Of a stretch of DNA of 37,925 nt, positions 1 through 7,821 are shown piece by piece; positions within the stretch are counted from its first letter, which is position 1; every line of letters starts with the position of its first letter. A program made the position numbers and the translations under genes. The stretch covers positions 1 to 37,925 of the forward strand of contig NZ_CAESCM010000026.1 in assembly GCF_903166585.1 (NCBI RefSeq), in the 5' to 3' direction. The notes under the pieces were generated by a model, which was not told where the DNA came from, did no database searches, and worked only from the letters and a program-made list of their open reading frames with translations. Origin of the DNA: Pedobacter ghigonis. GTDB taxonomy: Bacteria > Bacteroidota > Bacteroidia > Sphingobacteriales > Sphingobacteriaceae.

Positions 1-171
1 ATAAAACAGCAAAAAGACGAATCTCAATGGAACTAGATGACATGGTTACCATTCAGATAGTTATCGCCTGTGGGGGTAATCCAGATCTGGTCTTTAGAGG
101 GCCGTAAGGTTTCGAACACTCCTAATTACAAATCCCGACCAACCATGATAATGTGGTATTCCCTTTGTGAT

Positions 172-255
172 CGTCATTCCCAGCTTGACTGGGAATCTTA
201 ATGCCTTAGCTAAACATTTATTTGCTTTAAGATTCCCGTTTACACGGGGATGACG
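172..255. repeat. REP-like long inverted repeat
   Basis: The left arm starts CGTCATTCCC and runs into GGGAATCTTAA. The right arm is TTAAGATTCCCG ... CGGGGATGACG, so the outer ends pair almost perfectly around a loop of about 25 nt. Each arm also contains its own small palindrome (TTCCCAG/CTGGGAA on the left). This is the look of a dispersed palindromic intergenic element. It may also serve as a 3' barrier or terminator for the minus-strand gene that ends at 364. Confidence 0.6.
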
Positions 256-328
256 TGTTTGTGTTACTGGATCAGATCATTTTAACTTTTTCTGATAAAA
301 AAACGGAGGATTGAATATAAAAAAAGGA

Positions 329-345
329 CGGGATTACAAATCCCG
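329..345. repeat. Small hairpin next to the trehalose gene stop
   Basis: Perfect 7-bp arms CGGGATT and AATCCCG around an ACA loop. The right arm lies inside the second copy of the 18-bp direct repeat. No T-tract follows on the minus strand, so calling it a terminator would be a guess. Confidence 0.45.
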
Positions 346-363
346 ACCAAAGTCTAACCAGGA

Positions 364-2553
364 TTAACCTCGCTCCACAAATTCTTCCCGAACCAAACTC
401 CACAATAATTTCCTTACTTCTTTATAATCATTGAGGTAATATTTGGCTTCTGATATGTTATTGCCAACTTTAATCGTAAAAGCATCATCAGGTAGTGCTT
501 TAAAAATATCTTCGTCGGTATGATCATCGCCCAGGGCAAGTATAAAATCCGGATGTTTATCGTAAAGCCAGTTCAAGGCAGCTTTTCCTTTGTTTACTTC
601 CATGTTTTTAAACTCGATAACCTTGTTGCCCGGCATCAGCTGCAAACCTTTGTCGGCTGCCAGAATTCTTAAATGGCTTACAATTTCGTTAGCCCGTAAT
701 TCGCCCAGGCCTTCTTCCGCTTTGCGGTAGTGCCAAACCAGCGAATAGCTTTTTTCTTCGATAAAAGAACCTGGTGTTCTATCCGTGTAGGTTTCTAAAA
801 TGGCTTTCATTTCCTGTTTCCACTGATCGGTTAAGAGTGGCAGGCAATTCCATTTTTCGCCCTGTGTTTTTTGCCAGGCACCATGTTCGGCAATCATATC
901 CACCTTTAAATGGCCGAACCATTTTTCAAGTGTTTCGTTTCTTCTTCCGCTGATGATAACCACCTTATTGGCTTCATCATTGGTTAGTTTTTTTATCAGT
1001 TCATACAGTTCTTCATCTGGTGATGCATCATCAATATTGCCGGTAAAATCAACCAGGGTTCCGTCGTAATCCAGAAATAAAACCCGGTTATTGCTTTGCT
1101 GGTAATGACTGGTAATATTTTCGTTGATCAGGTTTACTGCATGTTTGGTTAATAAGGATTGTTGCGAATCTTTCACTTCGTTTAGTCTTAAAATAAAATT
1201 ATTGACCCAATGTTTAACATTAAATTTTTCTACAATGCTGCGCATGGCTTTCATGCGGATTTGTTGTTCTTCGAGCGGCATTTTAAGGGCCAGAACAATG
1301 GCTTCCATAATATCGCCTACGTTGTTGGGGTTTACAATTATTGCATCGGTTAATTCTTTCGAGGCTCCGGCCATTTCGCTCAAAATCAGCACCCCATTGT
1401 TGTTTTGCCTGCTGGCCACATATTCTTTGCTTACGAGGTTCATGCCATCACGCATGGGCGTAACCAGACATATATCGGCTGCTGCATACAGGGCCGATAG
1501 CACTTCTATAGGGAAAGAACGGTAGAAATAATTAACCGGAATCCAGTTAATAGAACGGTAACGGGCGTTCAGGTTACCCACAAACTGGTCTATTTGCTCC
1601 TTTAAATCGCGGTATTGTGGAACGGTATCCCGCGAGGGAACTACCACCATATACAATTCTATTTTTCCAATGTATTCGGGGTGCAGTTGCAACAAGAGAT
1701 CGAGTGCTTTTAAACGCTCCAAAATTCCCTTGCTGTAGTCGAGCCGATCAATAGAAAGGATCAGTTTTAAATCTTCTTTGCCCTTACGGAAGTACTCCAT
1801 TTCTTTTTGTACTTCGTCGCGGGCGGTTAGCCCCGAAAATTTTTCGAAATCAATTCCCATCGGAAATGCCTCTACTACAATATGCCTTTCGTTGCTGTTT
1901 AAAACGTTTGCTGATGAGTTTACCGGGAGCAGCCGGGTTACGGTGCTTAAAAAATGGCGAACATCATCATACGTATGGAAACCAATTAAATCGGCACCGA
2001 GCATTCCATTTAAAAGCTCATCCCGCCAGGGAATCAGCCTGAAAATTTCGTAGGATGGGAACGGGATATGCTGAAAAAAACCAATGGTTGATTGTGGAAG
2101 CTGCTCACGCAATATGCCCGGTAATAGTAATAATTGGTAATCCTGTATCCATATTTTATCTTTTTTATGAAGTACTTTTAATGCAGCGGTAGCAAATTTC
2201 TGGTTAACTGACTGGTAGCAATCCCAATAACTTTGTTCGTAGTGGGCGTAGGTAACCAGGTAGTGGAAAACCGGCCATAAAACTTCGTTCGAAAAACCCT
2301 CATAATATAGATTAATTTCGTCCTGAGTTAAAAAAACGGGGTAGAGGTTAAGTTTGGCGAGTTTGTCGGTTACTTCTTGTTGCCGTTCTTCCGGAACATC
2401 AATTCCGGGCCAGCCAATCCAGATAGAATTGCCCGATTTATACACATCGCCAAGGCCGGTAGCTAAGCCGCCTTCGCTTGGAATAAAAGTGTAATGGCCA
2501 TTTTCTTCAATAATTTTAACGGGTAGTCTGTTCGATATTATAACTGTCTTCAT
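364..2553 (-). CDS. otsAB: Bifunctional trehalose-6-phosphate synthase/phosphatase (OtsA-OtsB fusion)
   Basis: This 729-residue cytoplasmic fusion should make trehalose in two steps: UDP- (or ADP/GDP-) glucose plus glucose-6-phosphate gives trehalose-6-phosphate, which is then dephosphorylated. Residues 1-465 are a GT20 glycosyltransferase, with SNRLPVKI at 7-14, a GGLATGLG glycine loop at 28-35, LSIDRLDYSKG at 266-276 (the Arg/Lys pair that binds the nucleotide-sugar phosphates) and TPMRDGMNLV near 365-374. Residues 488-720 are a HAD phosphatase, with DYDGT at 495-499 carrying the nucleophilic Asp, ISGRR at 534-538 and GDDHTDED at 675-682 for Mg binding. Both halves look intact. Fusions of this kind are common in Bacteroidota. 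The gene is the last of three on the minus strand, 149 bp after the kinase, and may have its own promoter, though none was recognised. Confidence 0.95.
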   Translation of the reverse strand: MKTVIISNRLPVKIIEENGHYTFIPSEGGLATGLGDVYKSGNSIWIGWPGIDVPEERQQEVTDKLAKLNLYPVFLTQDEINLYYEGFSNEVLWPVFHYLVTYAHYEQSYWDCYQSVNQKFATAALKVLHKKDKIWIQDYQLLLLPGILREQLPQSTIGFFQHIPFPSYEIFRLIPWRDELLNGMLGADLIGFHTYDDVRHFLSTVTRLLPVNSSANVLNSNERHIVVEAFPMGIDFEKFSGLTARDEVQKEMEYFRKGKEDLKLILSIDRLDYSKGILERLKALDLLLQLHPEYIGKIELYMVVVPSRDTVPQYRDLKEQIDQFVGNLNARYRSINWIPVNYFYRSFPIEVLSALYAAADICLVTPMRDGMNLVSKEYVASRQNNNGVLILSEMAGASKELTDAIIVNPNNVGDIMEAIVLALKMPLEEQQIRMKAMRSIVEKFNVKHWVNNFILRLNEVKDSQQSLLTKHAVNLINENITSHYQQSNNRVLFLDYDGTLVDFTGNIDDASPDEELYELIKKLTNDEANKVVIISGRRNETLEKWFGHLKVDMIAEHGAWQKTQGEKWNCLPLLTDQWKQEMKAILETYTDRTPGSFIEEKSYSLVWHYRKAEEGLGELRANEIVSHLRILAADKGLQLMPGNKVIEFKNMEVNKGKAALNWLYDKHPDFILALGDDHTDEDIFKALPDDAFTIKVGNNISEAKYYLNDYKEVRKLLWSLVREEFVERG

Positions 2554-2702
2554 GCTTGTAATTAATGTATCTACATAATAGAAGCAATGAATACCGTTTT
2601 TGTTTTGAATTTTTAATTACAAAACATTCAAATGATTAAAGGAAGATGGAAATCTCTCATGTTTTAAGGAAAATCAAGGCATTATATCAGACGGTTTGCC
2701 CA

Positions 2703-4061
2703 TTAAATATAATTGAATACCAGCGAAAAAGTGGTTAGTTTATCTGGTTCCGAAACAACTTCGATGCTACCCCGATGCATTTTCATAATGTTGCGGCTAA
2801 TGGTAAGGCCAATGCCCGAACCATTTTTTCGTGTAGTATAAAACGGCACAAATATTTTCTCGAGGTTTGCTGCTTCAATTCCTTTTCCGTTATCGCTCAC
2901 ATCAATATACAGTTTTGTATGCTCTAAACGGTAACTCACTGTAATGTGCGGGTTTTCCTTTTCCTCAACCGAATAAATGCTGTTTGTGATCAGGTTAATC
3001 AGTACCTGTTCAATCAATTTTAAATCTAACTGTACAGTAATTTTTGAAGAGGTTTGTTCTACATCTAAAATTACATTTTTTACCCTTGCGAAAGGCTGCA
3101 TCAGTACTTTTATATGCTTCAGGATTTCGCCGATGGTATGCGATTCGAGATTTGGAGTGGGTAGTTCGGCAATTAAACGATAATCTTTTACAAAATCGAG
3201 CAAACCGGCCGAGCGTCTTTTGATGGTTTGCAAGGCCGTCTTCAGATCTTCCATTTCAGATAAATCGAGGTTTTCCTTATCGCTTACCATGCTGTTAATC
3301 GTATCGGATAAAGAACTGATTGGGGTAATGGAATTGAGGATTTCGTGCGAAATAACACCGATTAGGCGGTTCCATGCCTCAGTTTCCTTCTGCTCAATTT
3401 CGTCCTTTATATTTTGGAAACTGATAATGGTATAATTTTTTCCGTATAGATTTAGCGGAATAACCTCTGTAGAAAGCTGAATGAGCTTATCCTGTATTTT
3501 TAACTCTAAAAACCTTTTTCCACCTTGGGTAATCTCCTCTATCTCCTGCGCGAAAGCGGGGAGGTGCTGTTTTAGCCTGTGCCAGTATTTGTACGCTGGT
3601 ATGCTTAACAGATTGGAGGCTGCTTGGTTAAAAAAGGCAATTTCCTCGTTTTCTGCATCCTTTTCGGTATTGTTAATCACAATTACACCAACCGGTACCT
3701 GTTCCAGAATGGTTTTAATCAGTTGGAACATGGCTTCCTGCTCGAGCCTGATTTGTTTATGTACCTGCAAAATTTCGCCAAAAGACTCGTACAGTTCAGG
3801 GAAACTGCCTTTTGTGGCTTTATTTTTAAAGTTTAAAGTATGATCGCGCGTTTTTACCGCCAATATAAACCGTTTAATATCCGAGCGGATTTCGTTGATG
3901 TAGTAATAAAGGGAAATAATTGATCCGAACAGCAAAAATGCCACACCAACAATAGTAAACCAAAGCTGGGTGTTATTGATGAGGTAATACAGCAGATAGC
4001 CCAGCAGATTGATAACCAGCAGGCGGAATATTAAACGAAAAGTAAAGCGTTTGTAGAACAT
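2703..4061 (-). CDS. Membrane sensor histidine kinase, NtrB-like, with PAS domain
   Basis: A 452-residue kinase. Two hydrophobic helices (about 10-28 and 34-55) leave only a very short extracytoplasmic loop, so it probably senses within the membrane or in the cytoplasm. A PAS-like domain follows (about 115-220). The HisKA box contains ISHEILNSITP with phospho-acceptor His239. The HATPase domain has its N-box at 353-362 (LINLITNSIY), DNGKG at 390-394 and GSGIGLTISR at 414-423. It follows the response regulator on the same strand after a 194-bp repeat-filled gap and is its obvious partner. By its position, divergent from the export cluster at 6431-26688, it likely signals the need for that cluster. 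The ligand is unknown. Confidence 0.92.
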   Translation of the reverse strand: MFYKRFTFRLIFRLLVINLLGYLLYYLINNTQLWFTIVGVAFLLFGSIISLYYYINEIRSDIKRFILAVKTRDHTLNFKNKATKGSFPELYESFGEILQVHKQIRLEQEAMFQLIKTILEQVPVGVIVINNTEKDAENEEIAFFNQAASNLLSIPAYKYWHRLKQHLPAFAQEIEEITQGGKRFLELKIQDKLIQLSTEVIPLNLYGKNYTIISFQNIKDEIEQKETEAWNRLIGVISHEILNSITPISSLSDTINSMVSDKENLDLSEMEDLKTALQTIKRRSAGLLDFVKDYRLIAELPTPNLESHTIGEILKHIKVLMQPFARVKNVILDVEQTSSKITVQLDLKLIEQVLINLITNSIYSVEEKENPHITVSYRLEHTKLYIDVSDNGKGIEAANLEKIFVPFYTTRKNGSGIGLTISRNIMKMHRGSIEVVSEPDKLTTFSLVFNYI

Positions 4062-4077
4062 ATTTTAAAGGTAAGAG

Positions 4078-4229
4078 ACTAAAGTTTAAAGACCAAAGCC
4101 GAAAGACCGAGATAAAATAATGCTTTAGTCTTTAAGCTTTCAACCCAGATCGCATTAAAGCTTAAAAGGGAAGGACTAAAGCTTTAAGCTCTGGTTTTTA
4201 AGCTTTCAACTTAGATTCCATTAAAGCTT
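4078..4229. repeat. Heptamer-periodic spacer with 33-bp direct repeat
   Basis: The gap between regulator and kinase opens with four consecutive 7-nt units of form NNNAAAG (ACTAAAG, TTTAAAG, ACCAAAG, CCGAAAG; 4078-4105). It then switches to the complementary orientation (CTTTAAG, CTTTCAA and similar). A 33-bp imperfect direct repeat, each copy starting TTTAAGCTTTCAAC and ending ATTAAAGCTT, occurs at 4131-4163 and 4197-4229. No ORF is credible here. Confidence 0.65.
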
Positions 4230-4255
4230 CATGCCCTGGTCTTTCTGCTTTCAGC

Positions 4256-5626
4256 TCAAATTCCAAATTTCTCAATTCTCCTGTACAATGCAGCCCGTGT
4301 TAAACCCAGTTCGGCGGCAGCTTTTGATATATTGCCTTTATGCTTGTCGATGGCTTTCTGTACCATCATTTTTTCCATATCTTCCAAAGCCATTTCATCT
4401 GGCAAGGTATTGTTTTGGGCAAAACGCTGCGGACTTAACTGCAAATCTGCTTCCGAAATTTCGGTGCCATCGCTCATAATTACTGCCCGTTCTAAAACAT
4501 GCTGTAACTCGCGCACATTGCCAGGCCATTTATAATGGAGCAGCACTTCCTGGGCTTTAGCGCTTAAATTACGGATTTCTTTATGGTATTTAGCACTGAA
4601 AACCTGCATAAAATGATTGGCAAGCAGTAAAATGTCGCTTCCGCGTTTGCGTAAAGGTGGTAGCAGTAACTCCACAGTATTAATTCTGAACAATAAATCC
4701 TGCCTGAAGGTATTTTTAGCCACCATCTCATCAAGGGGCATGTTGGTTGCCGTAATCAACCGCACATTTACTTTGCGTTCTTTGCTTTCGCCTAAACGGG
4801 TAACGGTTCTGTTTTGTAAAACACTCAATAACTTAGCCTGAAGTGGCAGGGTTAAATTGCCAATCTCATCTAAAAAAATAGTACCGCCGTCGGCCAGTTC
4901 AAAGCGGCCGGGCTTGTCCTCACGTGCATCGGTAAATGCCCCTTTGGCATAACCAAAAAGCTCACTTTCAAATAAATTCTCATTAAGCGAACCCAGATCA
5001 ACATGCATAAATACCTGATTTTTCCGCTGCGAGTTTCCATGTATTTCGTAAGCAAAAACCTGTTTTCCGGTGCCATTTTCGCCTAAAATAAGCACATTGG
5101 CATCGGTAGGGGCTACTTTTACCAGTGTATTTTGCAATTGCCTGATGCCTTCAGCCTGACCAACAATGTTATCAAAACCGCGGGTCATATCTTTTTGCAG
5201 AGAAGAATGTATTTTTTCGAGTTTCTTTACCTTCTGGGTCGACTCCCTTAGTTTGGATGCAGCAGAAAGGGTGGCAAAGAGCTTTTCGTTTTCCCAGGGC
5301 TTCAGGATAAAATCGGTGGCTCCGTTTTTAATGGCCTTTACAGCAAGCTCAACATTACCAAAAGCAGTCATTAAAATGACCACATAATCTTTATCAATCG
5401 ATAAAATATGCTCCAGCCAATACAAACCCTCGCGACCATCGCTGGCACCTTTCTGGTAGTTCATATCCAAAAGGATAATGTCGACTTCGTTTTTACTCAG
5501 TAAAACATTGATCTCTTTTGGCGATTTACAGGTAATTACCTGTTTAATCTGTTGCTTTAAAAATAAACGCGCACTCAATAGAATGTCGTCATCGTCATCG
5601 ATAATTAAAACTGTAGCGTCTAACAT
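4256..5626 (-). CDS. Sigma-54-dependent response regulator, NtrC family
   Basis: A 456-residue enhancer-binding activator with three domains. The receiver (1-120) has an acidic cluster at 10-14, phospho-acceptor Asp54 and Lys109. The AAA+ domain (about 152-380) has Walker A GENGTGKQ at 182-189, Walker B GTIFLDE at 248-254 and an arginine-finger region around 308-314. The C-terminal Fis-type helix-turn-helix (425-456) contains GNISKAAAELGLTRAALYRR. The sigma-54 contact loop reads GAFTDA (229-234) instead of GAFTGA, a substitution I believe recurs in Bacteroidota members, so it is unlikely to be inactivating. The gene diverges from the adaptor at 6431, upstream of which lie two dyads and a -24-like box, making it the probable activator of the export operon. 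Confidence 0.95.
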   Translation of the reverse strand: MLDATVLIIDDDDDILLSARLFLKQQIKQVITCKSPKEINVLLSKNEVDIILLDMNYQKGASDGREGLYWLEHILSIDKDYVVILMTAFGNVELAVKAIKNGATDFILKPWENEKLFATLSAASKLRESTQKVKKLEKIHSSLQKDMTRGFDNIVGQAEGIRQLQNTLVKVAPTDANVLILGENGTGKQVFAYEIHGNSQRKNQVFMHVDLGSLNENLFESELFGYAKGAFTDAREDKPGRFELADGGTIFLDEIGNLTLPLQAKLLSVLQNRTVTRLGESKERKVNVRLITATNMPLDEMVAKNTFRQDLLFRINTVELLLPPLRKRGSDILLLANHFMQVFSAKYHKEIRNLSAKAQEVLLHYKWPGNVRELQHVLERAVIMSDGTEISEADLQLSPQRFAQNNTLPDEMALEDMEKMMVQKAIDKHKGNISKAAAELGLTRAALYRRIEKFGI

Positions 5627-5672
5627 AGCCTCTCCCTATTAAAGTTGGTATATATTTATTCTTTTCTACTAT

Positions 5673-5692
5673 CCCTCTCCTCGAGGAGAGGG
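5673..5692. repeat. Perfect 20-bp palindrome, left flank of DUF559 gene
   Basis: Perfect self-complementary sequence with core CTCCTCGAGGAG. A 22-bp version of the same palindrome lies at 6233-6254. The two bracket the DUF559 gene. Confidence 0.85.
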
Positions 5693-5741
5693 AATTGGCA
5701 TTTTGTGGTTTGAACCCACCGTTTTTGTTGGGCGCGATTTT

Positions 5742-6143
5742 TTATTTATTTTCTTTAACCTTCTTTTCAGGCAAAAGGTAATTTTTAATAATATTTATCA
5801 CTTCATCCAGGTTATTGCTTACATCTTCATTTGTAAAACGAACTACGGTTATTCCAATCTCCATAAGTGCATCAGTACGGTTTTGATCATACTCTCGATT
5901 TTCGGGATTATTGTGTATCGCTCCGTCAATTTCAATGATTAATTTAGCCTCATGGCAGTAAAAATCTGCAATATACTGATGTATCGGATGCTGCCTTCTA
6001 AATTTAAAATTCAGGATTTTTCTATTCCTCAAACACTGCCACATCAACTCTTCAGCCTCCGTTTGGTTTCTCCGTAATGCTTTCGAGAACTCAAAAAGCT
6101 TCGAACTGGCACCATGAAATAGGTTGTCCTTATATTCCTTCAT
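5742..6143 (-). CDS. DUF559 endonuclease-like protein
   Basis: 133 residues. The N-terminal helical part (about 16-44) is followed by the DUF559 signature: an RRQHPI segment near 49-54, ADFYC at 59-63, LIIEIDGAIH near 68-77, and an Asn/Arg run then VVRFTNEDV near 103-111. The family belongs to the PD-(D/E)XK/Vsr-like nuclease fold, in which the Asp of ADFYC and the Glu of EIDG are expected metal ligands. Such genes are typically solitary and patchily distributed, and their cellular role is not settled. This one is inserted between the divergent regulator and adaptor genes and is framed by two near-identical palindromes, which suggests an acquired unit. It shows no link to export. Confidence 0.85.
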   Translation of the reverse strand: MKEYKDNLFHGASSKLFEFSKALRRNQTEAEELMWQCLRNRKILNFKFRRQHPIHQYIADFYCHEAKLIIEIDGAIHNNPENREYDQNRTDALMEIGITVVRFTNEDVSNNLDEVINIIKNYLLPEKKVKENK

Positions 6144-6232
6144 ACCTGATAGATTAATGTTAACCTATTAAATATAATAGTTTTAGGCTATTTATCTCTT
6201 CAAAAATCTGCGCGCTGTTTTTTGCACCTGCC

Positions 6233-6254
6233 CCCCTCTCCTCGAGGAGAGGGG
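6233..6254. repeat. Perfect 22-bp palindrome, right flank of DUF559 gene
   Basis: Same palindrome as at 5673-5692, extended by one pair on each side. It is followed by ATGAAGGGGTGAGG. It lies about 30 bp upstream of the first enhancer dyad of the export operon. Confidence 0.85.
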
Positions 6255-6283
6255 ATGAAGGGGTGAGGCAAAAGTAACTAAAC

Positions 6284-6320
6284 TGTCCGTTCGCGCACAT
6301 AAACTGTCCGATAATGAACA
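6284..6320. promoter_or_regulatory. Tandem NtrC-type enhancer dyads
   Basis: Two 16-bp dyads: TGTCCG-TTCG-CGCACA at 6284-6299 (5 of 6 pairs) and TGTCCG-ATAA-TGAACA at 6305-6320 (4 of 6 pairs), each preceded by AAAC. Their centres are 21 bp apart, i.e. two helical turns, so both face the same side. They lie about 100-120 bp upstream of the predicted start of transcription, the usual geometry for binding sites of sigma-54 activators. The likely binder is the Fis-type activator at 4256-5626 (inference). Confidence 0.6.
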
Positions 6321-6382
6321 GGTTAAAACAATAAAAACTATTAAGTATTTGATTGTTAGTGTTTTAATTGTGTTTTTTGTTT

Positions 6383-6399
6383 TTGGCACAAGCTTGGTT
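6383..6399 (+). promoter_or_regulatory. Candidate sigma-54 promoter of the export operon
   Basis: A perfect -24 box TTGGCAC lies at 6383-6389. The -12 region at the right distance reads TGGT, keeping the first G but not the GC pair of the consensus TTGC, so this half is weak. Transcription would begin near 6410, about 20 bp before the chosen adaptor start at 6431. The neighbouring sigma-54 activator gene and the upstream dyads support the call. Confidence 0.45.
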
Positions 6400-6430
6400 A
6401 TTAGAGAAACCAAACAGTACAACCGAACAC

Positions 6431-7675
6431 ATGGACAAGAAAATAGAGAAGAAAAGATTTAGCAGAAAAACCTTATTGATGATAGGAGGAGCCATTGCTT
6501 TCGTAGCAATTGTAATTTATGGCTACACCTTATCGCTAAAGAAAGTATACAGTGCCGATGCCGATAAATTAACCATCAGCAAAGTAGAATTTGGCGATTT
6601 TGAAGATGTTGTTTTGTTAAATGCGAGTGTAGTTCCATTAACCTCGGTAATTGTAAGTTCATCAGAGGGTGGTACCGTAGCCGAAATTTTTACCGAGAAT
6701 GGTGCTTCGGTAGTAAAAGGAACACCATTATTACGGATTTCTAATTCGAATGCCATGTTAAGTTACACTTCGAGTCAAACAGCAGCTACCGAGCAGATTA
6801 ACCAATTGCGTAAATCGCGTCTGGATTTAGAACAGAACCAGCGGGTGTTGAATCAGGATTTACTGGATGTGGAAAATAACCTGCGTACAGCGGCAAGACA
6901 GTTTCGATTGGATAGTAACCTGTTCAGTAAAAAAGTAATTACGCTGCAGGAATTTAACAAATCGAGTCAGGATTACGAATATTATCAGGGCAAGCGTAAA
7001 ATTGTGCGACAAGCTATCGCCCAGGAAAACCAGAGCAGGAAAATGCAGCTGGCACAAATCGACCAATCGATGGGGCAGATGAACGAGAGTTTGGAAATGA
7101 TCCGTAAAAACATCGAAAATATGACGATCAAGGCACCGGTTTCAGGTAAATTATCTTCTTACGATCCCGTAATTGGTAAATCTTACAATTCGAACGAAAT
7201 GATTGGAAAGATTGATGTATTGCAAGGCTACAAATTGCAGGCAGGTGTTGATGAATACTATATCAACCGGGTAAAAGAGGGGCAAACTGCTACCTGCGAA
7301 TTTAATGGTAAAACCTATAACTTAACGGTAAGTAAGGTAATACCAGAAGTTACTGCCGGGCAGTTTCAGGTAGAAATGGTGTTTAAAACTGCTGCTCCTG
7401 ATGGTTTACGCAGGGGTTTATCGCTGCAAACCAAACTAACCTTATCTGATAACAGCAAATCGCTGCTTTTGGCTCAGGGCCAGTTCTTTCAAAGTACAGG
7501 CGGATCGTGGGTGTTTGTGGTGAAAAACGGCAAAGCAATTAAGAAAAATGTAAAAATCGGTCGTAAAAATTACCTCTATTATGAAATATTAGATGGTTTA
7601 CAGAAAGGTGATGAGGTAATTACTTCTTCTTATGATCAGTTTACACAATACGATCAGGTAGAGATTAGTAAGTAA
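6431..7675 (+). CDS. HlyD/MacA-type periplasmic adaptor of a tripartite ABC efflux system
   Basis: 414 residues from the start at 6431. A start at 6368 is possible by frame but lies upstream of the candidate promoter and adds sequence with no adaptor character. An uncleaved N-terminal membrane helix (about 14-35) follows a Lys/Arg-rich tail. Next come the first barrel-sandwich (lipoyl-like) strand set (about 60-105), a long hairpin coiled coil (about 110-230) rich in Gln/Arg/Leu, the returning half lipoyl segment with NMTIKAPVSGKL near 228-239, and a C-terminal beta-barrel region with GSWVFVV. The family links an inner-membrane MacB-type transporter to an outer-membrane channel. No TolC-like gene is in the window, so that partner must be elsewhere. 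It heads the operon with the ATPase and permeases. Confidence 0.9.
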   Translation: MDKKIEKKRFSRKTLLMIGGAIAFVAIVIYGYTLSLKKVYSADADKLTISKVEFGDFEDVVLLNASVVPLTSVIVSSSEGGTVAEIFTENGASVVKGTPLLRISNSNAMLSYTSSQTAATEQINQLRKSRLDLEQNQRVLNQDLLDVENNLRTAARQFRLDSNLFSKKVITLQEFNKSSQDYEYYQGKRKIVRQAIAQENQSRKMQLAQIDQSMGQMNESLEMIRKNIENMTIKAPVSGKLSSYDPVIGKSYNSNEMIGKIDVLQGYKLQAGVDEYYINRVKEGQTATCEFNGKTYNLTVSKVIPEVTAGQFQVEMVFKTAAPDGLRRGLSLQTKLTLSDNSKSLLLAQGQFFQSTGGSWVFVVKNGKAIKKNVKIGRKNYLYYEILDGLQKGDEVITSSYDQFTQYDQVEISK

Positions 7676-7686
7676 AGCAAGCACAC

Positions 7687-7707
7687 TACGATAAGCGTTT
7701 GGCGGAA
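7687..7707. repeat. Short heptamer run (RGCGNNN)
   Basis: Three 7-nt units just after the adaptor stop: TACGATA, AGCGTTT, GGCGGAA. The last two match the RGCGNNN units found at 25934-25961. Confidence 0.4.
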
Positions 7708-7750
7708 GTTTTAAAATTAAATAAACAAAATAAAAAATATAATCAAGCCT

Positions 7751-7813
7751 TGCTACTTAGTTCTTGCTACTAAATGCTAGCTACTAACCCTGCAATACTT
7801 GATACTCAATATT
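7751..7813. repeat. Nine-unit heptamer array upstream of ATPase gene
   Basis: Period-7 sequence of nine units. Units 1, 3, 5, 7 and 8 are TGCTACT, TGCTACT, AGCTACT, CAATACT and TGATACT (core NNNTACT); the others are more degenerate. The array ends 8 bp before the ATPase ATG at 7822. A 13-bp stretch (CAATACTTGATAC) is shared exactly with the array at 23439-23494. Confidence 0.7.
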
Positions 7814-7821
7814 CAAAAGCT

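Larger units (their letters stand above)
1..363. other. Left-edge gene-free stretch with repeats
   Basis: No gene can be supported here. The first 36 bases are open in frame 1 up to a TAG, which could be the tail of a gene outside the window but is too short to assign. The rest lies downstream of the minus-strand trehalose gene. It holds an 18-bp exact direct repeat (ATTACAAATCCCGACCAA at 125-142 and 333-350), a long inverted repeat at 172-255 and a small hairpin at 329-345. Confidence 0.6.

Noticed and set aside
6192..6422. 76-codon minus-strand frame
   Set aside because: It overlaps the palindrome, the enhancer dyads and the promoter, and its translation has no recognisable character.
6368..6430. 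N-terminal extension of the adaptor gene from an ATG at 6368
   Set aside because: The extra 21 codons span the candidate -24/-12 promoter and encode sequence ahead of the normal short cytoplasmic tail; the ATG at 6431 fits the family.
7774..7821. Upstream start of the first ATPase
   Set aside because: It lies within the 7-nt repeat array and the added residues are not part of the ATPase fold.
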